Shown in pieces: positions 45,805-57,412 of a DNA stretch of 64,000 bases. Source of the stretch: Trogon surrucura (Eukaryota; Chordata; Aves; Trogoniformes; Trogonidae). The translations under genes were made by a program, and so were the position numbers. The DNA lies in the NCBI GenBank assembly GCA_020746105.1, contig CM036658.1:8850689-8914688 (forward strand), written 5' to 3'. A model generated the notes under the pieces. The model was given only the letters and a program-made list of their open reading frames with translations. It did not search any database and was not told the origin of the DNA. The stretch's first letter is position 1. Every line of letters begins with the position of its first letter.

Positions 45805-48800
45805 CTGAAAAAGAAACAGAAAAGGAGAGGAAACCATTTAGCTTGGAGTAAGAAAGCCAGGTGTAGAAAGACAGCAGGAGTAACCAAGTAAGGCAAAAAT
45901 AACAGAATAACATCCCAGGTGAACATGAAGCACCAGGAGGGATGGGGACAAGAGGAGCCTCAGGAAGGTGACAGCATGTCTCCTTTGGTGGGGAGCAGCT
46001 CCTCTTGGGAAGCCTCGTACCTGTGCCCGCTTGCGGAAAGCCTCCTGTGCAGCCTTCTTGTTCTCACTTTTGCCCACCCATGCTGCCAGGGCGGAGGCTT
46101 GCAGGGCTCTCCCGTAGGAAAAGGTCAGTTTCCAAGGCTTGGGCAGAGGGGACTGATTCATAGCGTTCAGGTTGACAGAAGCCTCCTCTTCACTCTGGCC
46201 TCCAGAAAGGAAGCAGATGCCTGCAAGAAAGGGGTTTTGAGGCTTAGAAATAGAGTGCTCCAGCCACCGCAATCCCTGACGTTTACATGTTGGAGGAGTG
46301 GTCATGTCAGATGTAGGAGCAAAGCCAGCAAGAGTGACAGTGTGAATGGAAACACAGGAAAGAACTGGGAATCACCAGGAACGGCAGCAGGAACGGTGCG
46401 GAGAAGAGTAGTGACAGTTGCTACAGCTACATCCTGCGGGGTGTACTTCTTGGGGCAGGAATGGCCAGCTGTCACCATGTTGGGTTTCAGCAGTGTCCCT
46501 TCCAGGTATACATGATGGTCATTCAAGGCCTTGTAGACAGCAGCCAGAACCTGAAAACAGAAGGATTGAGTACAGACCTCTGCTCAAACCTTCACCACAA
46601 CCTGCTGTTCTCAGGCTATTCTCTGGGAGTGTGAGAAGATCAAATTGAATTTTGCTTTCCCATGAAATTTATTAAAGGCTGCAAATTTAATGAAGCCGCA
46701 GAGGCACCGCTGCTTCTGAGGTGACCAGGATACCACTCTTCATAATTTATCAGATCTGTCCTTGCAAAGAGAGGAAAGTGTTTTTGCTGCCAATGCATCT
46801 TTTTGAGATCAAGAACGCTTATATTGGCAGTTTGAGTGGAAATCCAAAAGCATGGATTCTACTCTTGTATTTGCTGTTAACTGATTACTTGACTGTGAGC
46901 AACTCGTTTTTGTGATGCAGTTATGAAGCACCTTTTTGGCCAAAACTCTTTGAGATCTGTCAATGTACTCTGCAGAAGATTAGCTCTTGCTCTGTGAGAG
47001 GGAGAAGGGAGGCAGGAATCTCTTACCTTTTCTGTGACATACTGACAGCGCTGGAGGTCGTGGTCTCCATCAGGCAAGATTTCTGGCTCCACAATGGGCA
47101 CCAAGCCATGCTAAGGAAAGAAAAACAAGGAAGTCTTTGGGGGTGTAGAAAAAAACCTGTCCTTGTTGTCAATGCCAGCTTTGGTAGTACATCTTGCTGC
47201 ACCGCCTTTCTTCCTCATCTTTCCCCAAGCCAACTCAGACCTGCCTTTCAAGATACCTATCATGTTATAGAACCATAGCACAGTTTTGGCTAGAAGAAAC
47301 TTCAAGTTCATTGAGTCCAACCTTTAGCCTAACCCTGTCAACACCATTAAACCATGTCCCTCGATGAGAAGGGGCAGCAGCATTTCAGGGAAAGTAGGTG
47401 GAAGGTGTATACCTGCTGGCAGATGCTGGCATAGCGTGCCAACGTGTTGGCATTCTCTTGGATGGCGAGTTCAGAGGGTGTTGTGTTGGTGATCTTCAGC
47501 ACTGCACGCCACTTGCCAAAGTCAACACCATCTTTCTTGTACTGAGCACAGCGCTCAGCCAGTCCGTCCAGCCCTGCAGATGAAAGAAGAATGCTTGACT
47601 GAGAGCAGTTCTTCAGGATGTAGCTCTGAAAAGTACCAAGACACCAGAAAAGGCTGCGACTCAGGTGAGTCACCTCATAGCATTTGCTGCAACAGTCATA
47701 GCTTGGGCTCCTTAGATCTCTCCTCACCTTGGATGGTGGTTTCTCCATTTGTTCCTGCTAGAGGTGCTGTGCCTTTATCCAGCTGTGGAGAAAAGAAAAC
47801 AGGAAGGGTTACAGAGAGATGGAGATCAGTCTCACCCTTACCTTCTTGCCCGTGGCTGGTCTGTTTTTGCAGACTGACTGAGTAAAGTGTGAGGCTGAAC
47901 AAGCTAAGGGTGCAATGGGAGAAACTGTTCAAACAAAGGGGAAGAAAAGGACTGAATTGGCTAAGAGGAAGAGGGCAGTATGTAGATGGCTGCAGGAGTG
48001 GCTCCAGAGCTCTGTCAGATGTGGAAAGAACTAGATTTAAGGATTTAATTGCAGTGAATTGTGAGTAGATGGGAGTTTGTGGATAAAAAATTGTGCATCG
48101 CATGCAAATGTGCCCCTGTTCAGTTGTGCAAAATGCAGAGAATGTGACAGACAATCACAGATGTGATTTTAAAAAGAAGCACACACCACACACACACACA
48201 CACACAGGAGAGAGTGCGGCCCCATATATTATTTTCATTGAGAATGGGGTTTGGAGTATGCTGCCAGCCAGATGTGTACAGATACTCACCTTTATTCCCA
48301 CTACAATGCCTTTTTCTTTGATGAGAGTTGGAAATGGCTTTCCACTGCTGTCTTTCTGATAGAGGGTCTCGTGGAAGAGGATCACTCCCCCGATGCTCTG
48401 GTTGATGGAAGCATCTGAAGAGAAGAGGATCTCACGGAAAGCACGGCGATTCTCCTCTGTGTTCTCCACATTAATCCTCTGCAGCCTGTTCCCCATGGTG
48501 CCTAGCAAGGTGGACAAAAGTGAGACAGTGTTAGGCTCAGCTAGCCTCCCGGTCCCATTATGCAGTAATGAACTGGGGCTTCAGTTCAGAGCTTATTTTG
48601 TCAGCTTTTGTTGGTATAGTCATAGCCCTGCCTGCCTGAGTTGCTCCTGCTCAGTCAACAGTTTTAAAGCATTTTTTATTTACTCCACTGAGTTCAAAGA
48701 TGAAGCAAAATTAAGAGAAAAAGTCTTGGATACTGCTAATTGGTTGACACTCAGAACTCACCCACTGATTCATCTGCAGCTAAGATCCCCTTTCCTGAAG

Positions 48801-48873
48801 CCACAATCCGCTGAGCAATGTCTGAAAGAGCTTTCTTCTGCTCTGGAGACAGCGCTGGGAATTGGTGGGTCAT
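45709..48873 (-). CDS. ALDOB: ALDOB, fructose-bisphosphate aldolase B
   Basis: Liver/kidney/intestine class I aldolase, cytosolic. It cleaves fructose-1,6-bisphosphate and fructose-1-phosphate and serves glycolysis, gluconeogenesis and fructose breakdown. Eight coding exons of 112, 212, 55, 161, 84, 175, 200 and 96 nt join in frame to 364 residues, the standard length; exons 3-8 have the same sizes as the human ones. Visible active-site elements are Asp in GILAADES, Lys in GKWRAVL, Glu in PIVEPE, the Schiff-base Lys in [19 protein letters not shown], and the C-terminal Tyr in ASYTY needed for full activity. All introns are GT/AG. The ATG is at 48873 in context gccaccATGA. A non-coding exon 1 and TATA promoter lie 6.6 kb upstream (55527-55620). 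Confidence 0.98.
46021..46220 (-). CDS. ALDOB: ALDOB exon 8
   Basis: 200 nt, acceptor TTCTTGCAG|GC, donor GCACAG|GTACG. Encodes [13 protein letters not shown] through EAFRKRAQ, including the substrate-phosphate-binding SGG loop and SYGRALQAS. Confidence 0.98.
46376..46550 (-). CDS. ALDOB: ALDOB exon 7
   Basis: 175 nt, acceptor CTGTTTTCAG|GTT, donor TCCTG|GTGATT. Encodes [13 protein letters not shown] through VPAAVPG, with the Schiff-base lysine in GTLLKPNM. Confidence 0.98.
47027..47110 (-). CDS. ALDOB: ALDOB exon 6
   Basis: 84 nt, acceptor TTCCTTAG|CAT, donor GAAAAG|GTAAGA. Encodes [15 protein letters not shown] through QYVTEK, with the catalytic Glu in VEPE. Confidence 0.97.
47267..47368 (-). 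repeat. CR1 3'-end fragment in ALDOB intron 5
   Basis: Reads tatagaaccatagcacag, ttgagtccaacctttagcct, taaaccatgtccctc: the reverse complement of a CR1 3' end, diverged, about 100 bp. It stops about 45 bp before the exon 5 donor. Confidence 0.78.
47413..47573 (-). CDS. ALDOB: ALDOB exon 5
   Basis: 161 nt, acceptor CCTGCAG|GG is read as CTGCAG|GGCTGG, donor CAGCAG|GTATAC. Encodes [13 protein letters not shown] through ASICQQ, with the catalytic Lys in GKWRAVL. Confidence 0.97.
47728..47782 (-). CDS. ALDOB: ALDOB exon 4
   Basis: 55 nt, acceptor CTCCACAG|CTGG, donor CCAAG|GTGAGG. Encodes [18 protein letters not shown]. Too short to appear as an ORF; placed by splice sites and family length. 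Confidence 0.96.
48179..48208. repeat. (CA)n dinucleotide repeat
   Basis: A cacacacacaca-type run of about 30 bp in ALDOB intron 3, roughly 80 bp downstream of the exon 3 donor. Potentially polymorphic. Confidence 0.9.
48290..48501 (-). CDS. ALDOB: ALDOB exon 3
   Basis: 212 nt, acceptor CCTTGCTAG|GCACC, donor ATAAAG|GTGAGT. Encodes [18 protein letters not shown] through [10 protein letters not shown]. Confidence 0.98.
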
Positions 48874-48883
48874 GGTGGCTTGC
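48762..48883 (-). CDS. ALDOB: ALDOB exon 2 (with start codon)
   Basis: Acceptor TTCCACAG|GCAAGCC, 10 nt of 5' UTR, then ATG at 48873-48871; donor GTGG|GTGAGT. Encodes [14 protein letters not shown] through AADESVG, 112 coding nt as in human ALDOB. Confidence 0.97.
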
Positions 48884-49411
48884 CTGTGGAAGAAAATTAC
48901 TGTTAGAAGCTGGGGGAGACTGTATACACAAGTGGTGGACCAGAGATGCCACTCAGGTATTTCTGTTGGAGATCCCTCAGTGCTTGTTTGGGCTATGTTA
49001 TCGCAGGCACATGCCCAGAGATCCATTTGGTTTCTTCTTGGCTTGATGTGTCTGGCAAAAGCAGAAAAGAAAAATGCAGAAGCCACATCCTAACACATCA
49101 ATGCAGGAACAAAGCGGAAAAGACTGCACTTCACATGGACTTGCTCAGAGGTTAAAGGAGAGTCACTCAGTCATAAAAACAGGCACCAAGCTAACAAGTT
49201 TGCTAATTGCAAACTCCACAGACTTCTTTGCAAAGCACCTATGACTTTTCGTCCCGATCTGAAGAATGACAATTACCACACTGATTACCTTTACACTTTT
49301 CCTAACAATGCCAATCTCCCATTCCCAGCCTTCACTGGCAGTATTTGCTACTTTGTCTAGCTGATTTTCTGTCCCCACCCTCCTTTGTAATTCTTTCCCC
49401 ACTGTGGCTGC

Positions 49412-49964
49412 TGTCAAGGGTTAGGGTTGGGCCAACCACTAAACAAATCAAAGATGATAAGAATCCCTCTTCCTGCCCAAAGAAGAAGAGAAAAGGGAAT
49501 AAGGCAAGAAGACTTACAGTTTGGAAAATAAAACTAAAACAGCTTTAATGAAACAGTCATAGTACTAATAAGAAAATAATGGAAATAATGAGATATATAC
49601 AAATATATACAAAACTGATAACAAACCCAACCCTCATCTGCCCTTGCTGAACAGTAATCGCCACTGATCCTGCACAGCAGGCAGACATGGGGGAAGTCCC
49701 AGGCTTTTACTTTCTTGTGACCCTTTTACATCCTGGCACCCCCAGATTGGCACACAAGATCCAGCAGGGGCCTTGGTCCCTACAGGAGCAATTGTAAGCA
49801 AGAGCCTTTCTGCATCCCAGTCCCTGGCAGTGACTGCAAACACCAGGTGTTATCAGTGTCTGCAAAACACGCTGGGAACTTCAGAAAGTGCAGTCTTAGA
49901 TGAGACTGATCTGGAAAATAAAATCACTGAACAGAATTGATCCTGTTTTAGCTCAGACAACACA
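49412..49964. mobile_element. Probable solo LTR, ERVL-like, in ALDOB intron 1
   Basis: Starts TGTCAAGGGTTAGG and ends near gacaacaca. The middle holds AT-rich aacagctttaatgaaac and a tatatacaaatatatac block, and the 3' end (ttgatcctgttttagctcag) parallels that of the LTR at 4323-4760. No convincing target-site duplication, so the ends are approximate. No internal viral coding sequence. Confidence 0.6.
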
Positions 49965-52900
49965 AGATCTGACGGGTTAGAATTCACCACCCATTTGTAT
50001 CTTTTCAGCTGTAGCACAGGGTTACCAGCTGCTGAAATTCACCATCACCTGAAATTCAGGCTCTGCCTTTTTATTAAAAAATGCTTGGTCTTATTAAAGT
50101 TTTGATTATATGGCATTAAATTACATTTGCTCACATCATCTGAAGTGTTCAAGATGCTTTCCTGCGTGTATAAGCCTGAGTCGTAAAGACTCTTTTCCCT
50201 CTGTCAATATGCTACTGCTAAAGCAACACCCAGTATTTTATCAGCAGTGGTAAATTCATGAGATGTATCACTAAATACAACACAAAAGATGCCAACATCA
50301 GCGGAGTTCTGCACACCAAATGGTGCCAAAATTTTCTGGCCTCAATAACATCACAGTAGTGTGACAGCGATAAATCTGCATCTCTGATTTCTAATTGAAG
50401 GTGTTCTGGTATTGATAAATTTGTTGTGCAAGATTCAAACGGTGATGTCTCCCAGTACAGATGCAGCGTTGTGAATTGTTTAGGACTAGAATTCATCCTA
50501 TGTAACCTATCAACAGTGAGTCATTCTAGGTTTAAAGGGAATTTGACGGAATGAGTGATGAAGACTGCATCACATGAGGGAGGGCTCCCTCCTTTTCCAA
50601 GCACTGAAATGCCTTGCTGTGGTCCTGCAGAAGCAGGCTTTGCAGAACTCCTCTCTCGATATGTCAGGCTGTGGCCAGAGTTTTGGGAAGCACCCTCTAT
50701 GGTGGTGACCACAACTCTAACACTCCTGTTCAGCCCACCTAAAAGAACTTAAAGAGCTATGGTTTATGCCGCATAGCTAGTTAAGTTCACCTGTAAGCCC
50801 CCTTATCCTTCACCTCCTTTCTGTCTCTTATATGTCTCTCAGAAATAGGAAACTGGCTTGTTACTATGATTACTGTAATAATCATTTGTGCAATAAGCAC
50901 TTCAGTCAAAACCATAGCACTGTTAAATAAACTGCTATACAAAATCATGAGGAATCAGTCCCGTAGTTCACAGTCTCTGTGGAAAAGACTGGAAAATTGT
51001 GATCTGGCAAGAATATAATCTTGTCCAAGGTCAAAGCTAATGAATTGCTAAATCAGTAATGGGATTTCAGAGTTGCAATTTGGAGGTATGCTACAGCATG
51101 GGTAGGTGTACCCAGATAATCTTTAATCCAGATAGCTGAATTGCAAGACCATCAGTCACTCCAGTTATTTTGCTATATTTTCTCTCCAGCAATGAAATAA
51201 GCAATGACACTAATGTCTGTTGTACCTTACTTGTTTCTGGTGTTTGCACAAAGATAGCAAAGAGACAGTTATCACTCAAAACCAGCCTGCAGAGCAAGTT
51301 GCCAAAATACATAAGTAGGAGTCGATAATACTAAGTCTAAGTACTCTGAGAGACTGACACAATACAGTGTAGTTCCACACTGACAAATTGGAAGACAGCA
51401 GATTAGTTCCAGTCTATGCAAGTATCTCACTGAGTGTGAAGGGGAAGGTGGAGATTTGCCAGAAGGCTCCCCAAAATGATCCGTATAGCCACGGCGAGTG
51501 GTTCCCAGCTGCCCTGCTGAGCTACAAGGACAAATAAAATGCAGTGTTTCTAACCGAAATGGTGAAGAAGTGAGTGAGAAAGAGAAGTTGTAAAGCTAAT
51601 GATAGACCTGAAGTCCAGAATGTTGATTTAGAACTTTATTTTTCTGTGTTTTTTCCTGAGGAGCATAATTTCTGAGCACCTTCCCCACTGGATTCAGAAA
51701 GGGTGTCTCTGCTGTAGGATACTGCTCTAAGCATTTAAAGAGGAGTGGAGAAGTCTTACACTTCAGTAACACTTCATACAGCTGCCTTGTAAAAAGTAGT
51801 TCCCAGCACATCCACAGAAAATGTAATGCTCCCCCCCTTAAAGAGCTGGGTGTGTTACCTTAGAGGTTCTGAAGAAAAACAGTTGTGCCCACACTGCCAG
51901 AGCTGGGCAGCTCATTCCATTCTTCCAAGAACAAAGCCTATTTATCTTATTATTCTGCTTTATTTGTTTAACTTGATAACTTTTCCAGGCACAAAAAACC
52001 TTGAAGAAACTGTCTTCTCAGTAATGGTATTTAGGAGTTGTCCCATCACTAAAGTTTTTCAAGGGATTTTGTTTTTATTTACCCATTTAGGTCTAGCTAG
52101 TGAGCTAGTATCAGTGTCACAAGCTCAAGTGATTTCACATAGATTTGACACTGCATGACTACAATGTGTTTTCTTTGTGGTAACTGCTTAGGTAACATTT
52201 TTTAAAAGAGGAAGAAAAACCAAAATAATAAAACTGCACAGAATGCACAAAAAATGCAGCTTTATGGCTGCCTTGAGTGTTTGTCAGGCTTCAGCAGCTC
52301 CTTAAACAAACAAAGTTCTTTGCTTGGTCTCCTCCTGTGACCAGCAGGAGGTAGGGATGCAGAGAAAGGGAACAGCACAGCTGTAAAAGTAAATATTGTA
52401 CTACTGCTAAAGCCTCAAGATTTTCTCATCTACTGTACTGAAGGACTGCAGGGGAAATATCTTCATGGATATCAGCACAAGCACTGCATCCTGTTAATAT
52501 TAATAGTGAGAACCAAAGGGCAGAGGCAAAACAAACAGCACAAAGAACAAACAGTTACATTCCACTTCAGGTCATCTTAGAAACATTAATATTTCACTGG
52601 TGTCTTTTTCTTTCCCACCACCTCAAGTGGCTAGCATCTTCTAATCTTACAGAAAAATCTCACCTGAATCCTGGTTTGCAGGTGGGAAAAACATTGGAAA
52701 TTAACCTGTAAGTTTTTTTCTCGGGTCTCTTCATTGCCTTGTTTTATAAAATTGGTTCTAAAAGTGCAGGACCAAATTCTCAAAATAGAGTTTAGATACC
52801 ATGCTTGCAGCTTTTCCCATGTAATTACTTGTCAACACAGCCCTTCAGTGTCATCTCTGACAATTACCAACACACACCACACATGCATGTAATTGCACTG

Positions 52901-53264
52901 TGCACACAAGAGATTCTGCTTCCAAAGGGCAGGGTTTTAAGAAGAAAAAGTTGCATAGGCAAACATACAGTTGATAGGGAGAATGAAAGATTTTCAATAA
53001 TTGAACCCATCACATGTACGCACAGTGTTGACCTGACTGGATTTATTCCTCATTTCCACTTGTACACTTAGGAGACACAGACACATCATGAGTTATACAA
53101 CTTACATTCTCATTACAGTGGATAAATCTAGTTACTGGCCTCACCTCTCCACGATGCTTCATTAGAAAGCTGTTTCTAAGCAAGTCTGATAGCTTGGGTA
53201 TCGGGCAAACTGATAGGCACGAACAGCTGGGCAAGTCTGGCCCCGTCCTGCTGATGGGGCACAT

Positions 53265-54125
53265 TTCCACCTAGCCTGCAGAGGACACCAAGCTGCCAGC
53301 ACTAGTGGATACGCTTGACTGCTGGGCAGCAATCCAGAGGAGCCTGGACGAGGGGCAGGAAGGGATCAACAGGAGTACCATGAAGTTCAGCCAGGAAGAA
53401 TGCCCAGGCACTGCCTGGGGGGCAGAGCCCTGGCAGTGATCCCGCCAGGGCTGGTGGGATGGGGGAGCAGGCCCAGGGACCTTGTCAGGCATCAAGCTCA
53501 ACAGCGGCTGGCAACGGCGGCCAGCAGCATCCCGTGTGACCACGGGTCCGTCCCAGAGAGCCAGAGGAGGTCAGGGATTATCCCCTTCTGCTCAGCACTC
53601 CTTAGACCACGTCTGGGTACTGTGCCCAGCGCTGAGCCCCTGCAGCACAGGAAAGACATGGACAAACTGCAGTGAGTTCAGCAGGTGCCACCGAGAAGGT
53701 CGGGGGCTGAAGCACTGGCTCTGCAAGGAGAAGGCTGCAGAGCCGAGTCTAGTTTAGTTCTGAGCAGAGAGGGCTTCAGTGGCAGTTCTGAGCAACTCCC
53801 AGTACCTACGGAGTGGTGATCGAAGAGGCAGAGCCAAGCTCTTCACAGCAGCATGTGACAGGAGAGTGAGAGACAAGCATAAGCTGAAACTAGAGAGATT
53901 CGGACTGAGTACAAAGATTTATTTTTCACTATTGGGACAGACAAGCAGTGGAGCAGGCAGTGGTGTTTCCATCCTCAGAGGCTGTCAGGACCCACCTGAA
54001 TAAGCCAAGAGCAGCCTGGTCTGACCGTGTGTCTAACCCTGCTTTGAGCTGGAAGTTGGGCTGCAGACCTCCCGATGTCCCTGTCAGACTGAGTGACCCT
54101 GTGGCTCTGTCCGACTGCTTGCTCT
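53265..54125 (+). repeat. Old, diverged CR1 (sense)
   Basis: Recognisable CR1 order: agaggacaccaagctg, gaccaagt-type gaagttcagccaggaa, ctgtgcccagcgctgagccc, aagcactggctctgcaagg, gagagattcggactg, and an end near gagtgaccctgtggctctgt. Many indels, much more diverged than copies A-E. Lies in ALDOB intron 1. Confidence 0.75.
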
Positions 54126-55526
54126 AGGGTGTTGAAGAGGAAGCGGTGCCTCCTGTGTGTATGAAGGGGGTCCGAGAACAGAGCAGGATGTTTCTCCCTT
54201 CATCTCTGCAGTGGGAGGGAAGGTTTCAGTTACAGCAAAATGTTTTGTTTCTGAGTTTTAAGAAGTGTCAGGGGTGCTCCTATCATCTAGAAAAAGCAGA
54301 TGTTTTTGACTGATACACTAATTTCACCATCTTGATAGGTTCCTTGGGACCTGTACGATAGTAAATTGTCTGGTTGTTTTTTTGCTCTCTCCTGTCAGGG
54401 TGGGGACAAGGAGTTTTTTCCATCTTCCTGCTCTGTATAGGGACCTTGCTGGAACATCCTATCTAAAGTAGACAGGAATATGTGAGACCCGCAGTTCCCT
54501 GTCCTGATTCTCGCATCAGCCTCAGAGCTACACTGAATCCCTGAGCAAACGGACCCGCATTTTATCTCCCTGGTAAGTCAGAAACGAGGTTATGTACTGA
54601 GGGACCTAGCCTCTGCTGCCAGCGCTCTCTGCACTTCTGGAGCACTCACGATGGCTAGAGATGGCTGAGGTGGCAAGAAAATAGTTTTCTGGAAGTAAAT
54701 GCGGTCATTAGGATGAAGCTGCTTCTCACCCAGGGCTGTGCTAGTCTCAAAGAAAGAAAAAATGCTGTCAGACTTGCACCAGAATTCAAGTCTTGTCATG
54801 CCAGCAGGGGAGTCTGGGCAAAGTCATGGTGAGTGTTTCAGGTGGGCTAGGTAGATTCATGTGCCAGGCACATGGGGTAGTTGAGAAAGTGGTGGGGAAT
54901 CACAGGTTCAGTGAAGATTTGAGTTTCGAGAAGAGTTTCCTGAAGCTGGCAGTTCACAGCTTGTAAGATGACAGTCTGGTGCCGGAGCAGTTTTACTCCT
55001 CTGCCGCAGACTGCATTACACGCCCCTGTTGAAGAATCTTGTGACTCAAATCTACTACAATAATACCTCAGAAGAAGCTGCACAATGAACACACATAACT
55101 ACACTTGTGTCAGCATGGGTGTTTGTCAGGACCAGCTGAATTCTCCAGTCATTCTCTCTTCTCTTGGCGAAAACGCAAGTTTATGTACTCCACAAGCACA
55201 AACAAGCACACACACAAAAAAGCGTTAGGAAGCAATGCGGGTATGTTATTGCTCTAGGCCCCTTACACTAAGGATTCCCTCACTCCAGGAGTTCTGAGTG
55301 ACTAAGCTAAGTTAGAAAGCCAGTGCTAGCAGCAAATGGGTCACACTGGAAGATCACTGCAGAACGGCTGAGTGCTTAGATCTTGCAAGCAGTTCCTGGA
55401 ACAAAAAAAAAATAAAAACAAACCAAAAAAACAACTCCCCAAGCCCATTTCAGATAAACACACCGTGTCGCAACTGCTGATAAAGGTACCGTCTTTACAG
55501 TTTAGAAATTAAATTCTTGTACTCAC

Positions 55527-55585
55527 TTGTTTGTGGACAGTGCCTCTGCTGCTACAAGCTTCTAGTGAGGTGGTTGCAAGTGAAG
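55527..55585 (-). other. ALDOB: ALDOB non-coding exon 1 (approximate)
   Basis: The 3' end is fixed by ACAA|GTGAGT. The 5' end is estimated 25-30 bp downstream of the TATA box. A short non-coding first exon is the conserved ALDOB structure. Confidence 0.6.
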
Positions 55586-55589
55586 AGAC

Positions 55590-55760
55590 CCAGTCCTTCA
55601 AATCACTAACTTTTATAAAATTCCTGGCAGTTTTTTTTTTTTTTTTTCCTCTCTCCACTTCTTCATCCTCCCTCCCCCCTAGCCTGGTTGGGGAGATGTC
55701 ATTGCCTGAGGTCAGTCATTGGCTGTCAGGCCACAGCCACACACAACCAATGCCACCCGG
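55590..55760 (-). promoter_or_regulatory. ALDOB: ALDOB promoter: TATA and CCAAT boxes
   Basis: TTTTATAAAA at 55620-55611 on the minus strand is about 90 bp before the exon 1 donor. Upstream are a T-tract (55630-55647), a minus-strand CCAAT (plus gtcattggctgtc, about 55712-55724) and a plus-strand CCAAT near 55749. A tight TATA promoter fits a tissue-restricted gene. Confidence 0.65.
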
Positions 55761-55830
55761 TCTCCTCCTGGCGTTCCTCCCCTTCGCCCTCCCCTGGGTA
55801 TATAAGGCCACTCATCAGCAACGAAACTGA
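55746..55830 (+). promoter_or_regulatory. Possible divergent promoter (CCAAT plus TATATAAGG)
   Basis: On the plus strand acaaccaatgcc (about 55746-55757) is followed 50 bp later by gggtatataaggcc (TATA at 55800-55807), pointing away from ALDOB. A start near 55830 would be predicted. No coding gene follows, so any product would be a non-coding RNA or nothing. Confidence 0.35.
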
Positions 55831-57374
55831 GCTGGCTTACAGTTATTTCAGATTATTCCTCCTCTTTCTAAAGCAGACTGAAAATAATTACAAGAGGAGC
55901 AATGGAAATTATTGTCAATGATCTTAGGCATAACTTTCCCTTTAGGTTAGATCTTCCAGAAGCGTGTACTTAGGGAGCTGCACAGTGCAGGAAGGAAGAG
56001 AGAGAACAAAATGAGAAACAATGCAACAGATCCTTCATCGACATGAACTACTCTCATTTCAGTGGCTTCCTAATTTTCCTCAATTGAAAATTTAGCGCAG
56101 AAATGTATTTTCCTTTTCCAGTTAGTATCTGGAAAGGCAAAATGCAATGCTACAGTATCAGGGATCATGAAGCTGCAAGTTCTGATTTCCTTTGCAGTGT
56201 GTTTGTGAGAATGATGGTTACCATAAGAAATATGCCCACATTGAGATCCACAAGCACAAGCCAAATTTTCCACCAAAATCTCATTGAAACACCTACCCAC
56301 ATTACAGTGACACACAAACTTCTCAGCTGCCAAGCAAAATTTTTCTGTGAAAAATGCTGATGCTCTATAAACAGTACATCAGCATTCCAGTTTATATGAA
56401 ATCTCGCTACAGCTATTCACCAAATCCAGCCAGATAAACTTGTTATTTTTAAATTTTGTTTACCCCCACACTGCAGGTCAGCACTCCTGGAGGGAAGTGC
56501 AGCACAGGCACTGTTGGGCAAACATCGTACCCTCACCAACAACACTCTCTGTGACCTTGGACATTAGTGTGTCGTTTCCACAAAGACCCAGTGTTTGCCT
56601 GAAGAATGATGTAGTTTCTCCATTTGTTTGGCTCGTGTAGTAAAACCTTTAGCCTTTACATGGTCACAGTGAGACATGCGATTTTTCCTCTCTTCATTAG
56701 GGCACTTCCTTCCTGAGCCCATCTCTTCTAGACCTGCGTGCCAAGGTCAGTGCATGTAGGAAATCTTAACAGCTTGTGCGCTGCCTATGGCAGCACTCCA
56801 TGACAACCAGCAGAAAAATCTCTGAAAAAAAAGAATTATACAGTCCAACTAAAGGCCCTGTGCTTGTGTTGTTTTCTTTAACCTTCTCTTTCCTGATCTG
56901 TATGTTTTTGTTGAAGAATGCTGTGGCACATAGCATGCACATAAAGCCTTCCCTGCTTTACTGTATTTGCTTTACATTGCATTTCTCCTATCCTAGCAGG
57001 AAAAATAATCCCATGGTGTGTTAAAGTTTCTCCACTGCTAACAGAGGCATATAGTATGGCTTAAAAGTATTTTTGACTAAATGCATTACCTAAGACCCTC
57101 TTGGGACCCAGAAGGTGTCCTACTGATGGTCTTCTTCAGGGCCACAGAGAAAATCAGAGTTTGAGCCCAAGCATTCCTGGTTTAGAAAGAAGTTGTCCCA
57201 GATAGGAAAGTACTTGGAAGTATTTCTTTCCCAGTGTCATCTGTGATACAGTCTGACAGTCTATTGCAGAAAAGCTGGGGGAAGTCTTCTTGAAAAAACT
57301 AGTGTGTGACACTTAGAAACCACTATAGATAATCCCCGGTAGCACACCTTGCATTCTTATTTCTTTCAGGAGTG
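55831..57374. other. Intergenic DNA upstream of ALDOB
   Basis: AT-rich, no gene, RNA gene or repeat recognised. Confidence 0.6.
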
Positions 57375-57376
57375 TG

Positions 57377-57412
57377 TATATCTATATCTATATCTATATC
57401 TATATCTATATA
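57377..57412. repeat. (TATATC)n hexanucleotide repeat
   Basis: Five to six perfect tatatc units. A simple microsatellite in intergenic DNA. Confidence 0.95.

Larger units (their letters stand above)
48884..55526 (-). other. ALDOB: ALDOB intron 1 (6.6 kb)
   Basis: Bounded by the exon 1 donor GTGAGT (55526-55521) and the exon 2 acceptor. It contains an LTR (49412-49964) and a diverged CR1 (53265-54125). No other gene seen. Mammalian ALDOB intron 1 is known to carry a liver enhancer, so regulatory sequence is likely, but I cannot locate it by eye. Confidence 0.75.
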
